From NCBI GenBank assembly GCA_934232845.1, contig CAKQGD010000033.1:1-19082 (forward strand): 19,082 bases of DNA, written 5' to 3'. The DNA comes from an uncultured Oscillospiraceae bacterium (GTDB lineage: Bacteria > Bacillota > Clostridia > Oscillospirales > Ruminococcaceae). Below, piece after piece: positions 1-6,809 of this stretch (within the stretch, counting starts at the first letter, position 1; every line of letters begins with the position of its first letter). The notes under the pieces were generated by a model. It worked only from the letters and a program-made list of their open reading frames with translations. It did not search any database and was not told the DNA's origin. Position numbers and translations under genes: made by a program.

Positions 1-162
1 CAGCACGCGTGTCTCCGGACAAAGCCGGTCGATGGAGCGCAGAGCCTTATAAAATGTCTCTGCCGTCACATCGTCGGCAAGCGCTTCGTTATGACAAAGC
101 GTCATGACATATTTTTTGACCGGAATCGCATACTCCCGGTACAGGCGTTCGAAGTCCTCCAA
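1..162 (-). CDS. ECF-type RNA polymerase sigma factor, N-terminal part (cut by window edge)
   Basis: The minus strand reads open from a TTG at 162 to the window edge (54 codons). The translation begins with L/M-EDFERLYREYAIPVKKYVM and continues with LADDVTAETFYKALRSI. This is the typical sigma-70 region 2 pattern of ECF sigma factors (core-binding helix with a DDVTAETF-like motif), so the protein should direct RNA polymerase to a small regulon. The start is inferred. An in-frame TGA lies four codons upstream, so TTG is the only early start, and a GGAGGTG ribosome site sits about 12 bases before it, which is a long spacing. An ECF-like promoter lies directly upstream. The C-terminal half (region 4) and any anti-sigma partner lie outside the window, so the ECF subgroup cannot be named. 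Confidence 0.8.
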   Translation of the reverse strand, partial: MEDFERLYREYAIPVKKYVMTLCHNEALADDVTAETFYKALRSIDRLCPETRVL

Positions 163-190
163 AACCGCTTTTCACCTCCCTCGACTATAA

Positions 191-217
191 AACGAATATC
201 CCCGGCGTTTCGTTACA
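191..217 (-). promoter_or_regulatory. Putative ECF-sigma-dependent promoter of the sigma gene
   Basis: On the minus strand TGTAAC (217-212) is followed after exactly 17 bases by CGTT (194-191). This resembles the Bacillus subtilis sigma-X type promoter (TGTAAC, N17, CGAC) and lies just ahead of the sigma gene. ECF genes commonly transcribe themselves, so autoregulation is likely. This is inference from pattern and position only. Confidence 0.45.
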
Positions 218-247
218 TCATTTTTCTCTTTGTGGCAACTTAAAAAC

Positions 248-286
248 AAAAAAACTCCCCGAAAAACTTTTTCGGGGAGTTTTTTT
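248..286 (-). terminator. Intrinsic terminator after ribU (symmetrical)
   Basis: This is a perfect inverted repeat of 19 bases either side of a single central C at 267. It has an ACTCCCCGAAAAA-type stem and A/T runs on both flanks. On the minus strand it ends in a run of seven T and lies 10 bases beyond the ribU stop, so it should end the ribU transcript before the sigma gene. Its symmetry would let it work in both directions. Confidence 0.9.
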
Positions 287-296
287 GCCGTACGAT

Positions 297-914
297 TTAT
301 TTTGTTTCGGGAACGGGAGCGATCTCCTGCATGAATTTATGAATCTGCTTCGACATTTTTTTATACACAGGGAAGGTCAGAAGCGATACAAGCGTCCCCT
401 TAATCAAATTAAAGGGAATCACGCCGTACAGCAGGTAGCCGCTCATACCCGTAATGCTGGGATTGACCGCTGCGCAAGCGGAAAAAATCGCCTCCATCGG
501 CATGATCTTGGCATAGAACGGAATCAGCAGGAAATAATTTGCCGCGACGCCCATCGCAGTCAGTGCGAGCGTGCCGGCCGCGCAGGCAGCCGCGGCGCCC
601 TTTTTGGTGTGGCAGCGGCGGTAGACCAGCGAAGCGGTCACCGCAAATGCCGCCGTCATCAAAAAATCCGCCAGCTCGCCGACGCCGCCCGTCGTCGAAG
701 AAAAGACATGCACGAACGCTTTGATCAGCGCCATCGCCGTGCCCGCGGCCGGCCCCAGAATGAAACTGCCGATCAAAATAGGCAGCATCGACGGATCGAG
801 CTTTAAAAACGGGGGCATCAGGGGCAGCGGCGTCTCGATAAACATCAGAACAGATGCCACCGCGGCGAACATGGCCGTTGTGACCAGCCATCTGGTTTTG
901 CTTTTGTGATTCAT
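297..914 (-). CDS. ribU: Riboflavin ECF transporter substrate-binding (S) component RibU
   Basis: This 205-residue, highly hydrophobic protein is predicted to be the membrane-embedded S component that binds riboflavin (or FMN) and docks with a shared EcfAAT energy-coupling module encoded elsewhere. It has about five to six membrane segments. The N-terminal stretch LVTTAMFAAVASVLMFIETPLP resembles the start of RibU-type S components, followed by a loop with KLDPSMLPILIGSFILGP and a basic C-terminal tail. The length fits the family (about 190-210 residues). The ATG at 914 has a GGGAGG site seven bases upstream. The strongest functional evidence is the FMN riboswitch and attenuator directly upstream, which mark it as a riboflavin supply gene. 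It appears monocistronic, bounded by its own promoter and terminator. A different S-component specificity is possible but unlikely. Confidence 0.92.
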   Translation of the reverse strand: MNHKSKTRWLVTTAMFAAVASVLMFIETPLPLMPPFLKLDPSMLPILIGSFILGPAAGTAMALIKAFVHVFSSTTGGVGELADFLMTAAFAVTASLVYRRCHTKKGAAAACAAGTLALTAMGVAANYFLLIPFYAKIMPMEAIFSACAAVNPSITGMSGYLLYGVIPFNLIKGTLVSLLTFPVYKKMSKQIHKFMQEIAPVPETK

Positions 915-943
915 CTTTTTTCCTCCCTTTTTTTGATTCGGGG

Positions 944-982
944 CAAAAAAATCCGCGCGTCCCGTCTTTCAGGGCGCGCGGC
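944..982 (-). terminator. Attenuator terminator of the FMN riboswitch
   Basis: On the minus strand the stem CCGCGCG-CCC / GGG-CGCGCGG (981-972 with 963-953, one unpaired base) has an 8-base loop and is followed by a run of seven T (951-945). It lies between the FMN aptamer and the ribU start codon, where a riboswitch expression platform is expected. FMN binding should favour this hairpin and stop transcription. Confidence 0.88.
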
Positions 983-1027
983 GATGAAGAAACAAAGTCT
1001 GCCTTTTTTGAGGGTAAGCTTGTCGTT

Positions 1028-1152
1028 TCTTTCATCCGGACTATAACCGTCGGTTCCGGATTCTAACCGGATCCTGCCGAAAATCGGCTCGCGGACTTAT
1101 GGCTGATACAGCCCTTCACCGCCGGTGGGGATTTGCACCCCGCCCTGAAACT
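1028..1152 (-). promoter_or_regulatory. FMN riboswitch (RFN element)
   Basis: The minus strand carries the conserved RFN blocks in order: TTTCAGGGCGGGGTGCAAAT, CCCCACCGGCGGTGAAGG, AAGTCCGCGAGCC, AGAATCCGGAACCGACGG and TTATAGTCCGGATGAAAGAA. The P1 ends pair as TTTCA with TGAAA. It binds FMN and controls ribU transcription through the terminator at 944-982. A possible antiterminator pairing is described in the findings. Confidence 0.97.
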
Positions 1153-1162
1153 GTTTGACCAT

Positions 1163-1191
1163 AGTATAGCGCCGGTGCGCGGCGCTGTCAA
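1163..1191 (-). promoter_or_regulatory. Sigma-A promoter of ribU
   Basis: On the minus strand a perfect TTGACA (1191-1186) is followed after 17 bases by TATACT (1168-1163). Transcription should start about seven bases further on, just before the FMN aptamer. The spacer is GC-rich and contains GCGCCG/CGGCGC inverted arms. Confidence 0.9.
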
Positions 1192-1244
1192 CAGAAAACC
1201 TTCTTTCTTTCGGTCAAAGGCTGTTTTTTTCTTTTCATCCATGA

Positions 1245-1250
1245 TATACT
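1245..1250 (+). promoter_or_regulatory. Possible -10 box for the rubrerythrin-VIT gene
   Basis: TATACT lies 36 bases before the ATG at 1287, in the divergent gap with ribU. The matching -35 region is T-rich and matches poorly (TGTTTT at 1222-1227), so this call is tentative. I see no clear Fur-type operator. Confidence 0.35.
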
Positions 1251-1286
1251 GACGAAAAAAAGAAGCAAACGAAAGAAGGATCTATC

Positions 1287-2168
1287 ATGGCAAAAGAGCT
1301 TTCTGCCGAAGCGCTCGGCATCCTGCTCTCGATGCAGCAGAACGAAGTGGATGAATACCACATCTACCGCTCTATCGCCGCGTTCGTAAAAGGCGAAAAG
1401 GAACGTTCCACTCTGGAGCATATCGCGGATGAAGAGCTGTCTCATTCCAAAGTGTGGCAGAGCTATACGCATAAGGAATTAAAGCCCCGCCGCGGACGCG
1501 TTCGCTTTTACACGCTGCTGGCGCGCATTTTGGGATATACCTTCGCATTGAAAAAGATGGAAAGCGGTGAAGACGCCGCATCGGACGCCTACGCAAAGCT
1601 TGCCGGCGAGGTGCCCGAGGCCGAGGCGATCTCACGCGACGAGGAGAAGCACGAGGCCGAGCTGATCGCCCTGCTTGACGAAGAGCGTCTGCAGTATGTC
1701 GGCGCGATGGTGCTGGGCCTCAACGACGCGCTCGTCGAGCTGACCGGCACGCTGGCAGGTCTGTCCTTCGCGCTGCAGAACAACCGTCTCGTCGCCCTTT
1801 CCGGCCTGATCACCGGCGTGTCGGCGACCTTTTCCATGACGGCGTCGGCCTATCTTTCCGCCAAAAGCGACGAGGATCCCAATGCAGTTAAGTCCTGCGC
1901 CTATACCGGCATCATGTACCTGATCACCGTGGTTCTGCTCGTGCTGCCCTATCTTCTTCTGCCTGCCGGCAGCTACGCCGCCGCGCTCGTTTCCATGCTG
2001 GTGATCGTCGCGCTTATCATTCTCGTATTCAACTATTATATCGCCGTCGCAAAATCTCTGTCCTTCCGGAAGAGATTCCTTGAGATGTTTCTTATCTCCG
2101 GCTCCGTGGCGGTGCTGTCTTTCGCCGTCGGTCTGCTTGTTAAGGCATGGCTCGGCATCGACATCTGA
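1287..2168 (+). CDS. Rubrerythrin/ferritin-like domain fused to VIT1/CCC1 Fe(II)/Mn(II) transporter (MbfA type)
   Basis: This is a 293-residue two-domain protein. Residues about 5-130 form a ferritin-like four-helix domain with the expected di-iron ligands: E20/E23 in QQNEVDEYHIY, E50-x-x-H53 in DEELSHSKVW and E119-x-x-H122 in DEEKHEAEL. Residues about 133-293 form a VIT1/CCC1 membrane domain with about five helices, including GLNDALVELTGTLAGL and SMTASAYLSAKSD, which match the first and second helix motifs of that family. Proteins of this design (MbfA, the erythrin-vacuolar iron transporter type) sense or oxidise iron in the cytoplasm and export it through the membrane domain. The ATG at 1287 follows an AGAAGGA site. 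The gene stands alone, divergent from ribU. Export of iron rather than manganese is inferred from the fused ferritin-like domain. Confidence 0.9.
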   Translation: MAKELSAEALGILLSMQQNEVDEYHIYRSIAAFVKGEKERSTLEHIADEELSHSKVWQSYTHKELKPRRGRVRFYTLLARILGYTFALKKMESGEDAASDAYAKLAGEVPEAEAISRDEEKHEAELIALLDEERLQYVGAMVLGLNDALVELTGTLAGLSFALQNNRLVALSGLITGVSATFSMTASAYLSAKSDEDPNAVKSCAYTGIMYLITVVLLVLPYLLLPAGSYAAALVSMLVIVALIILVFNYYIAVAKSLSFRKRFLEMFLISGSVAVLSFAVGLLVKAWLGIDI

Positions 2169-2241
2169 AAAGCCTCGGCGGGGGAATATGTTCTCAATAG
2201 AGCGGATTCGGCAAACTCAAATTTGACAAGAAGGTAATCGT

Positions 2242-2493
2242 ATGAAAAAAACGATATATGTTTTAGGCAGCTTGGAAATCATCTTCGGTTTGCTTGTATT
2301 GGCTGCTGTTGATATTATGAAGGCGAGCTTTCCCTTGCTGGGACGGATTGCATTTCAGTTTGCAATGAAAGGAAGCTATTCTCCAACCGAGTATATTTTC
2401 TCCGCCCCAATTTCCACAATGATTGCTCTTGTGCTTCTGTGTATCGGGGCTGGTCAGTTAATCATCGCATTTTTACTGAAAGAGAAGAAGTAA
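2242..2493 (+). CDS. Small membrane protein of unknown function
   Basis: I do not recognise this 83-residue protein. It has two hydrophobic stretches, residues about 5-25 (YVLGSLEIIFGLLVLAAVDI) and about 57-79 (STMIALVLLCIGAGQLIIAF), and a lysine-rich end (KEKK). It is therefore probably a two-helix inner-membrane protein with short basic ends. AAGGTAA lies a few bases before the ATG. Base and codon use are visibly more AT-rich than in the genes on both sides, which may mean recent acquisition. It lies in tandem with the DUF4234-like gene 68 bases downstream, and I see no terminator between them, so co-transcription is possible. Confidence 0.7.
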   Translation: MKKTIYVLGSLEIIFGLLVLAAVDIMKASFPLLGRIAFQFAMKGSYSPTEYIFSAPISTMIALVLLCIGAGQLIIAFLLKEKK

Positions 2494-2561
2494 GCAAATT
2501 CCCAGTTTGTCAGTGGGAACACAAAAGGAAATTGGGTGTCTGAAAAAGGAGGTTTTATCAT

Positions 2562-2906
2562 ATGGTGAAGCAAAGAAGCGTCGGCGTCTGTATTCTGCTT
2601 TCCCTCGTCACCTGCGGCATTTACGCGCTGTACTGGTTTGTCTGTCTGACCGACGACACAAACGCCGTCACCGGACGCGTCGGTCCTTCGGGCGGCTGCG
2701 CGCTGCTCTACACGCTTGTCACCTGCGGAATCTACGGTCTGTACTGGAACTATAAGCTTGGAGAGGCTCTTGACAACGAGGCTCTCCGCCGCGGCAGGCC
2801 GACCGGCAGTCTCTCGATTCTGTTTCTCGTTCTGTCGGCCTTCGGGCTCGGTCTGGTAGGCTACGCGATTGCACAAAGCCGCATCAATGAATATGCGCAG
2901 TACTGA
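2562..2906 (+). CDS. DUF4234-like membrane protein with an internal duplication
   Basis: This 114-residue protein has three or four hydrophobic segments. The motif LVTCGIYxLYW occurs twice, at residues 15-25 and 52-62, 37 residues apart, and the DNA encoding the two copies is also closely similar. The pattern 'hydrophobic-TCGIYxxYW' followed by charged residues is characteristic of DUF4234 proteins, whose biochemical role is unknown. The start is well supported by AAAGGAGG ten bases before the ATG. The 3' end overlaps the start of the DUF2752 gene, so the two are probably translated together. Confidence 0.8.
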   Translation: MVKQRSVGVCILLSLVTCGIYALYWFVCLTDDTNAVTGRVGPSGGCALLYTLVTCGIYGLYWNYKLGEALDNEALRRGRPTGSLSILFLVLSAFGLGLVGYAIAQSRINEYAQY

Positions 2907-3276
2907 CCGCAGAATACGGCTGCTGCACTGGGCGGTTCTGTTTTTTATCGGCGGCGCCTATGCGCTGTGGCTCTTCCATACGGGACGGGGAATTCCGTGT
3001 CTTTTTCATCGAATCACGGGGCTCCAATGTCCCGGCTGCGGTGTTTCGCGCCTGTGCCTCGCCCTGCTGCGGGGCGATCTTGCCGGGGCGTGGCGCGCAA
3101 ACGCGTATCTGCTGTGCATTCTTCCCTTGCTCGCGGTTTTACTGGTGCGCAGAGAACGGCGGCTGTTCAAAACCGGAGCCTGCGAGGAATCCGCCGCGGA
3201 AAAACGGATCTGCCTTTTTCTGCTGGCGGGAGCGCTTTTCTGGGGAGCAGCGCGGAATATCGCTCTTTTTTTGTAA
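2887..3276 (+). CDS. DUF2752 family membrane protein
   Basis: This 129-residue membrane protein carries the DUF2752 hallmark CPGCG-x-x-R at residues 48-55 (GLQCPGCGVSR), followed by ALLRGDLAGAWRANAYLL, and has three hydrophobic segments. The paired cysteines suggest metal or redox chemistry, but no function is established for the family. I chose the ATG at 2887, which overlaps the end of the preceding gene by 20 bases. An ATG at 2893 and an in-frame TTG at 2869 are alternatives, and none has a clear ribosome site, so translation probably depends on coupling to the upstream DUF4234-like gene. These two families are often neighbours in Firmicutes genomes (from memory). A strong terminator follows seven bases after the stop. 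Confidence 0.85.
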   Translation: MNMRSTDRRIRLLHWAVLFFIGGAYALWLFHTGRGIPCLFHRITGLQCPGCGVSRLCLALLRGDLAGAWRANAYLLCILPLLAVLLVRRERRLFKTGACEESAAEKRICLFLLAGALFWGAARNIALFL

Positions 3277-3282
3277 AAATTT

Positions 3283-3321
3283 CTGCCTGTCCGCCAAAAA
3301 AGCGGACAGGCAGTTTTTTTT
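3283..3321 (+). terminator. Strong intrinsic terminator between convergent operons
   Basis: A perfect 12-base stem CTGCCTGTCCGC / GCGGACAGGCAG (3283-3294 with 3302-3313) has a CAAAAAA loop and is followed by eight T. It ends the DUF2752 transcript. On the other strand it is followed by a weaker T run and could also stop transcription coming from arcC. Confidence 0.95.
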
Positions 3322-3332
3322 ATGCCGTACGG

Positions 3333-4271
3333 CTATCTTGTGATCAGCGTACCGCTTTCGTTTCGCATGGCCTGCGGCGCTTTTTCCAGCGATGCTATGA
3401 CGGCCCGTCTGTCCCAGCCGCTCTTTACAAAGCCGACCGCCGCCTCGACCTTCGGCTGCATTGATCCGGAAGCAAACTGCCCCTCGCCGAGCCAGCGTTC
3501 GGCTTCTTCCGCCGTCATCTGTGTCAGCTCACGCTGATCCGGCTTTCCAAAATGGATGCAGACATGATCGACCGCCGTCAGAATAAACAGATAGTCCGCG
3601 CCGACCGCCTCTGCCAGCTTTGCCGAGGCGAAGTCTTTATCGATCACCGCGGGGACGCCGTGGTAATCGCCGTTTTTATCGCGTGTAACGGGGATTCCTC
3701 CGCCTCCGCAGGCAATTACAATATATTCGTTGTCAAGCAGATTCAAAATTGATTTGCGCTCGGCGATATCCATCGGCTTGGGCGAAGGCACCATACGCCT
3801 CCAGCCGCGTCCCGCGTCCTCTTTCATGATGAGTCCGGGTTCCGCGTCCATCATGGCGCGTGCCGTCTTCTCATCATAAAACGCGCCGATCGGCTTTGTC
3901 GGGTTGGAAAATGCGGGATCCTTTTCATCCACCACCACCTGGGTCACGACCGTGGCGACCTGCCACGGCATTTTGCGGATGCGCAGTTCTTTTTGAATTC
4001 CCTTTTGCAGATGGTAGCCGATATAGCCCTGGCTCATAGCCGTGCACTCCGGCAGCGGCATGGGCGCGACCTTGGGATTCTGCCGCGAGGCCGTCTCAAA
4101 CGCCAGATCAATCATGCCGACCTGGGGACCGTTTCCGTGGCTGATAATGATCTCATGTCCCTGCGCGATCAGGCCGACCAGCGCCGGGCAGGCAGTCTCA
4201 ACAGCCCGCTGCTGCTCCTCCGGCGTATTACCGAGAGCGTTTCCTCCCAGGGCTATCACGATTCTCGCCAT
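3333..4271 (-). CDS. arcC: Carbamate kinase (last step of agmatine fermentation)
   Basis: This 312-residue amino acid kinase family member transfers phosphate from carbamoyl phosphate to ADP, giving ATP, ammonia and CO2. Family motifs are seen at ALGGNAL (residues 7-13), SHGNGPQVG (44-52), the TAMSQGYIGYHLQ substrate segment and ACGGGGIPV, and the length is normal (about 310). Here it is the final gene of the agmatine operon, the role called aguC in lactic acid bacteria. The ATG at 4271 is four bases after the aguA stop and uses the GGGGTGA that overlaps that stop, so translation is coupled. No arcA or arcB is visible, so its carbamoyl phosphate most likely comes from putrescine carbamoyltransferase. 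Confidence 0.97.
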   Translation of the reverse strand: MARIVIALGGNALGNTPEEQQRAVETACPALVGLIAQGHEIIISHGNGPQVGMIDLAFETASRQNPKVAPMPLPECTAMSQGYIGYHLQKGIQKELRIRKMPWQVATVVTQVVVDEKDPAFSNPTKPIGAFYDEKTARAMMDAEPGLIMKEDAGRGWRRMVPSPKPMDIAERKSILNLLDNEYIVIACGGGGIPVTRDKNGDYHGVPAVIDKDFASAKLAEAVGADYLFILTAVDHVCIHFGKPDQRELTQMTAEEAERWLGEGQFASGSMQPKVEAAVGFVKSGWDRRAVIASLEKAPQAMRNESGTLITR

Positions 4272-4275
4272 GAAA

Positions 4276-5391
4276 TCACCCCTTTTTCGCGGCGCAGGGG
4301 TCCGGCTGCTGCTGCGTAATGCAGTGGATGTTGCCGCCGCCGAAAGCGACTTCCTTGGTCATGACGCCGACGACCTCCCGGTCGGGAAACATCTGCTGCA
4401 CCTGCTGCACGGCAAGCGCGTCGTTTTCGTCGCCGTACTGCGGCAGGATCACCGCACCGTTAACAATCAGAAAGTTCATATACGACGCAATGCTGACCTC
4501 GCCGTCTTCACGGGGAATCGTTCCCTCGACGGCGTCGATGGTTTCCGCGCCCTCGAGCAGGCAGGGCTTTTTCGTCAGGCAGAGCTTGTGCACCTTCAGA
4601 CGGCGGCCCTTGGCGTCGGTCGCCTCACAGAGAGTCTTATACGCATCCTGCGCCTGCTGATAAAAGGGATGGGAAGAATCGTCCGTCCAGATACAGGCGA
4701 CTTCGCCCGGCGCGACAAAACACGCCACGTCGTCGATATGACCGTTTGTCTCGTCCGGATCCACGCCGTCCTTAATCCAGATCACCTTCTCGCAGTTGAG
4801 ATAGTCGCAGAGCATCTGTTCGATCTCGCTGCGGGTCATGTCGGGATTTCTTCCCTCGGAAAGCAGGCACATCTCGGTCGTCATCACCGTGCCCTCGCCG
4901 TCGACATGGATGGAACCGCCCTCGAGCACAAAGCCTTCCGTACGGTAGGAATCCACATTTTCAATTTCACAGATCTTCTGCGCAATCTGGTCATCCTGAT
5001 CCCACGGAAAATAAAGTCCGTCATACAGTCCGCCCCACGCGTTGAACTCCCAGTCCGCAGCGCGCAGCCCGCCCTTATCGTCAATCAGAAACGTCGGGCC
5101 GCAGTCGCGCACCCATGCGTCGTTGCTTGCCAGCTCCACCACTCGGATCTCCGGGGGAAGTTTGGCGCGGGCGTTCTGATACTGCGAAACAGATACTCCC
5201 ACCGTTACCGGCTCAAAGCGTGCAATCGCCTTGGCTACGTCCGTAAAAGCTTTCTGCGCGGGTTTGCCGCCGTTTCTCCAGTTATCGTTTCGTTCGGGCC
5301 AGAGCATCCATATGCCGGACTGCGGCTCAAACTCGGCCGGCATGCGGTATCCATCCTGTTTGGGCGTAGTGCCCGTGATTCTTTTTGCCAT
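4276..5391 (-). CDS. aguA: Agmatine deiminase
   Basis: This 371-residue member of the peptidyl-arginine-deiminase-like guanidino-modifying superfamily hydrolyses agmatine to N-carbamoylputrescine and ammonia in the cytoplasm. The catalytic residues fall at the same numbers as in the well-studied Enterococcus faecalis enzyme: D96 in NDAWVRDCGPT, H218 and D220 in ETNGHIDD, and nucleophile C357 in GGGNIHCITQQQP. The length and the N-terminal WMLWPERNDNWRNGGKPAQ segment also match. The start ATG at 5391 has a GGAG nine bases upstream. The gene lies 24 bases downstream of the antiporter gene and just ahead of arcC, the usual agu arrangement. Confidence 0.98.
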   Translation of the reverse strand: MAKRITGTTPKQDGYRMPAEFEPQSGIWMLWPERNDNWRNGGKPAQKAFTDVAKAIARFEPVTVGVSVSQYQNARAKLPPEIRVVELASNDAWVRDCGPTFLIDDKGGLRAADWEFNAWGGLYDGLYFPWDQDDQIAQKICEIENVDSYRTEGFVLEGGSIHVDGEGTVMTTEMCLLSEGRNPDMTRSEIEQMLCDYLNCEKVIWIKDGVDPDETNGHIDDVACFVAPGEVACIWTDDSSHPFYQQAQDAYKTLCEATDAKGRRLKVHKLCLTKKPCLLEGAETIDAVEGTIPREDGEVSIASYMNFLIVNGAVILPQYGDENDALAVQQVQQMFPDREVVGVMTKEVAFGGGNIHCITQQQPDPCAAKKG

Positions 5392-5415
5392 AGTATGATC
5401 CTCCAGTTTTACTTT

Positions 5416-6798
5416 TTATTCTTTGGCCGCACCGTTTTTTCCCCGGGCCATGATCAGAACCTCTCCGATCAGAATACTGATGATCGATCCGATCGTGATC
5501 GGCAGAAAATACGACAGCGTTTCCGGATCCGTCGACAAAGGAACCGCCGTAAAAAAGATCGAGATCAAAATCAGCACCATCGGCACATATGCGAGCCATT
5601 TGAGAAAGCCCGCAGTGCCCGGCACACGAAACGGCCGCGGGGTATCCGGATCCTCTCGGCGCAGCTTAAGGAAGGCCGGGAACACCATCACATAGCTGAG
5701 CAGAAACATCACCAGATTCAGCGCGAAAAAGCTCCAGAACAGCGACGAATCCGGAGAGACCATTTCAATCACAACACCCAAAAGACATACGGCGGAAGCG
5801 ACGACTCCGGAAGTCAGCGCCGCGCCGATCGGCATGTCGTTTTTGCTCCACCGCTTTGCAAACACGCGGGGCATATCATTGTGATCGGCAGCCAGCGCCG
5901 CCGTGGAGTTGACTCCCATGGACCAGGAAACCATGTTTCCGAACAGAGTGACAAGAAACAGAAAGGCAACTGTGCCGACAAGCAGTCCGCTCTCTCTCCC
6001 GGTAATCAGAGAAACCGCGTCGATCAGACCGGAATCCACACTGATCTCCCGCACGGGGACCGCGGCGCCGATCCCGAAGGCGGAAAACAGATAGATTGCG
6101 GCAATCACGATGCCGCCCGTGACAATTGCCTGCGGAATCTGCGTCTTAGGGTCACGCATATTCTCCGCATAGGTGCAGACCACCTCAAAGCCGAGAAAAT
6201 TGAAAATGATGACAGAGATATACGACAGGCTGTCCAAGTCAAACGACGGCAGAAATGTCGCCGGAGACATATCGTTGACGAATCCGTTTTTTACAACATA
6301 CCAGACGCCCAGCACACCGACGGTCAGTGCGAGCACAATCTTGATGACCGCGCTTACGTTGAGAATAATGATGCTGTCGCACACCGGATAAAACGCGATC
6401 AGTGTGATAATCCAGATAAATGCAAGCTCAATCACAAGCGACCAAAACGTTCCCAGTTCATATCCGGTGATGAAGCGCAGCAGCTCCGGGCACATAACAG
6501 CGAGAGACGCCATCCACAACGGAAAGTTGATCCAGTAGTACCACGAAGCTCTCGCACCCCATTTTGTGCCGGGATATGCCGTGTGAATCCAGTCGTAAAG
6601 CCCGCCGTCACCGGGATACGCCGTGCCCAGCTCCGACGAAATCAGACCGTACGGCAGAAGAAACGCCACGATCATGAAAATCCACCAGAAATACTGGCTA
6701 TTGCCGATGGACGCAACCGGGGCGGCAGCCTCTGCGACAAACACGACGCAGATCACCGAGAGGATGACGTCCATCAAATGAAATTTTTTCGTACTCAT
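5416..6798 (-). CDS. aguD: Agmatine/putrescine antiporter, APC superfamily
   Basis: This 460-residue polytopic membrane protein with about 12 hydrophobic helices belongs to the amino acid/polyamine antiporter families. N-terminal family features include VFVAEAAAPVASIGNS and the segment ELGTAYPGDGGLYDWI near residue 60. NFLGFEVVCTYAENM lies in the middle and LRREDPDTPRPFRVPGT in the C-terminal third, as in other APC exchangers. Its position between putrescine carbamoyltransferase and agmatine deiminase identifies the substrate pair: agmatine in, putrescine out. The ATG at 6798 is 11 bases past the ptcA stop. Its ribosome site is weak and lies within the end of ptcA, suggesting coupling. Substrate assignment rests mainly on context. 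Confidence 0.93.
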   Translation of the reverse strand: MSTKKFHLMDVILSVICVVFVAEAAAPVASIGNSQYFWWIFMIVAFLLPYGLISSELGTAYPGDGGLYDWIHTAYPGTKWGARASWYYWINFPLWMASLAVMCPELLRFITGYELGTFWSLVIELAFIWIITLIAFYPVCDSIIILNVSAVIKIVLALTVGVLGVWYVVKNGFVNDMSPATFLPSFDLDSLSYISVIIFNFLGFEVVCTYAENMRDPKTQIPQAIVTGGIVIAAIYLFSAFGIGAAVPVREISVDSGLIDAVSLITGRESGLLVGTVAFLFLVTLFGNMVSWSMGVNSTAALAADHNDMPRVFAKRWSKNDMPIGAALTSGVVASAVCLLGVVIEMVSPDSSLFWSFFALNLVMFLLSYVMVFPAFLKLRREDPDTPRPFRVPGTAGFLKWLAYVPMVLILISIFFTAVPLSTDPETLSYFLPITIGSIISILIGEVLIMARGKNGAAKE

Positions 6799-6809
6799 AG
6801 ATTACAGCT

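Noticed and set aside
409..1035. 208-codon minus-strand frame overlapping ribU and its leader
   Set aside because: It covers the FMN attenuator and is frame-shifted relative to the clear RibU protein.
2499..2519. TTCCCA/TGGGAA inverted repeat after the small membrane protein gene
   Set aside because: It is a six-base stem with no T run, so it is not a terminator. There is no further evidence that it is an operator.
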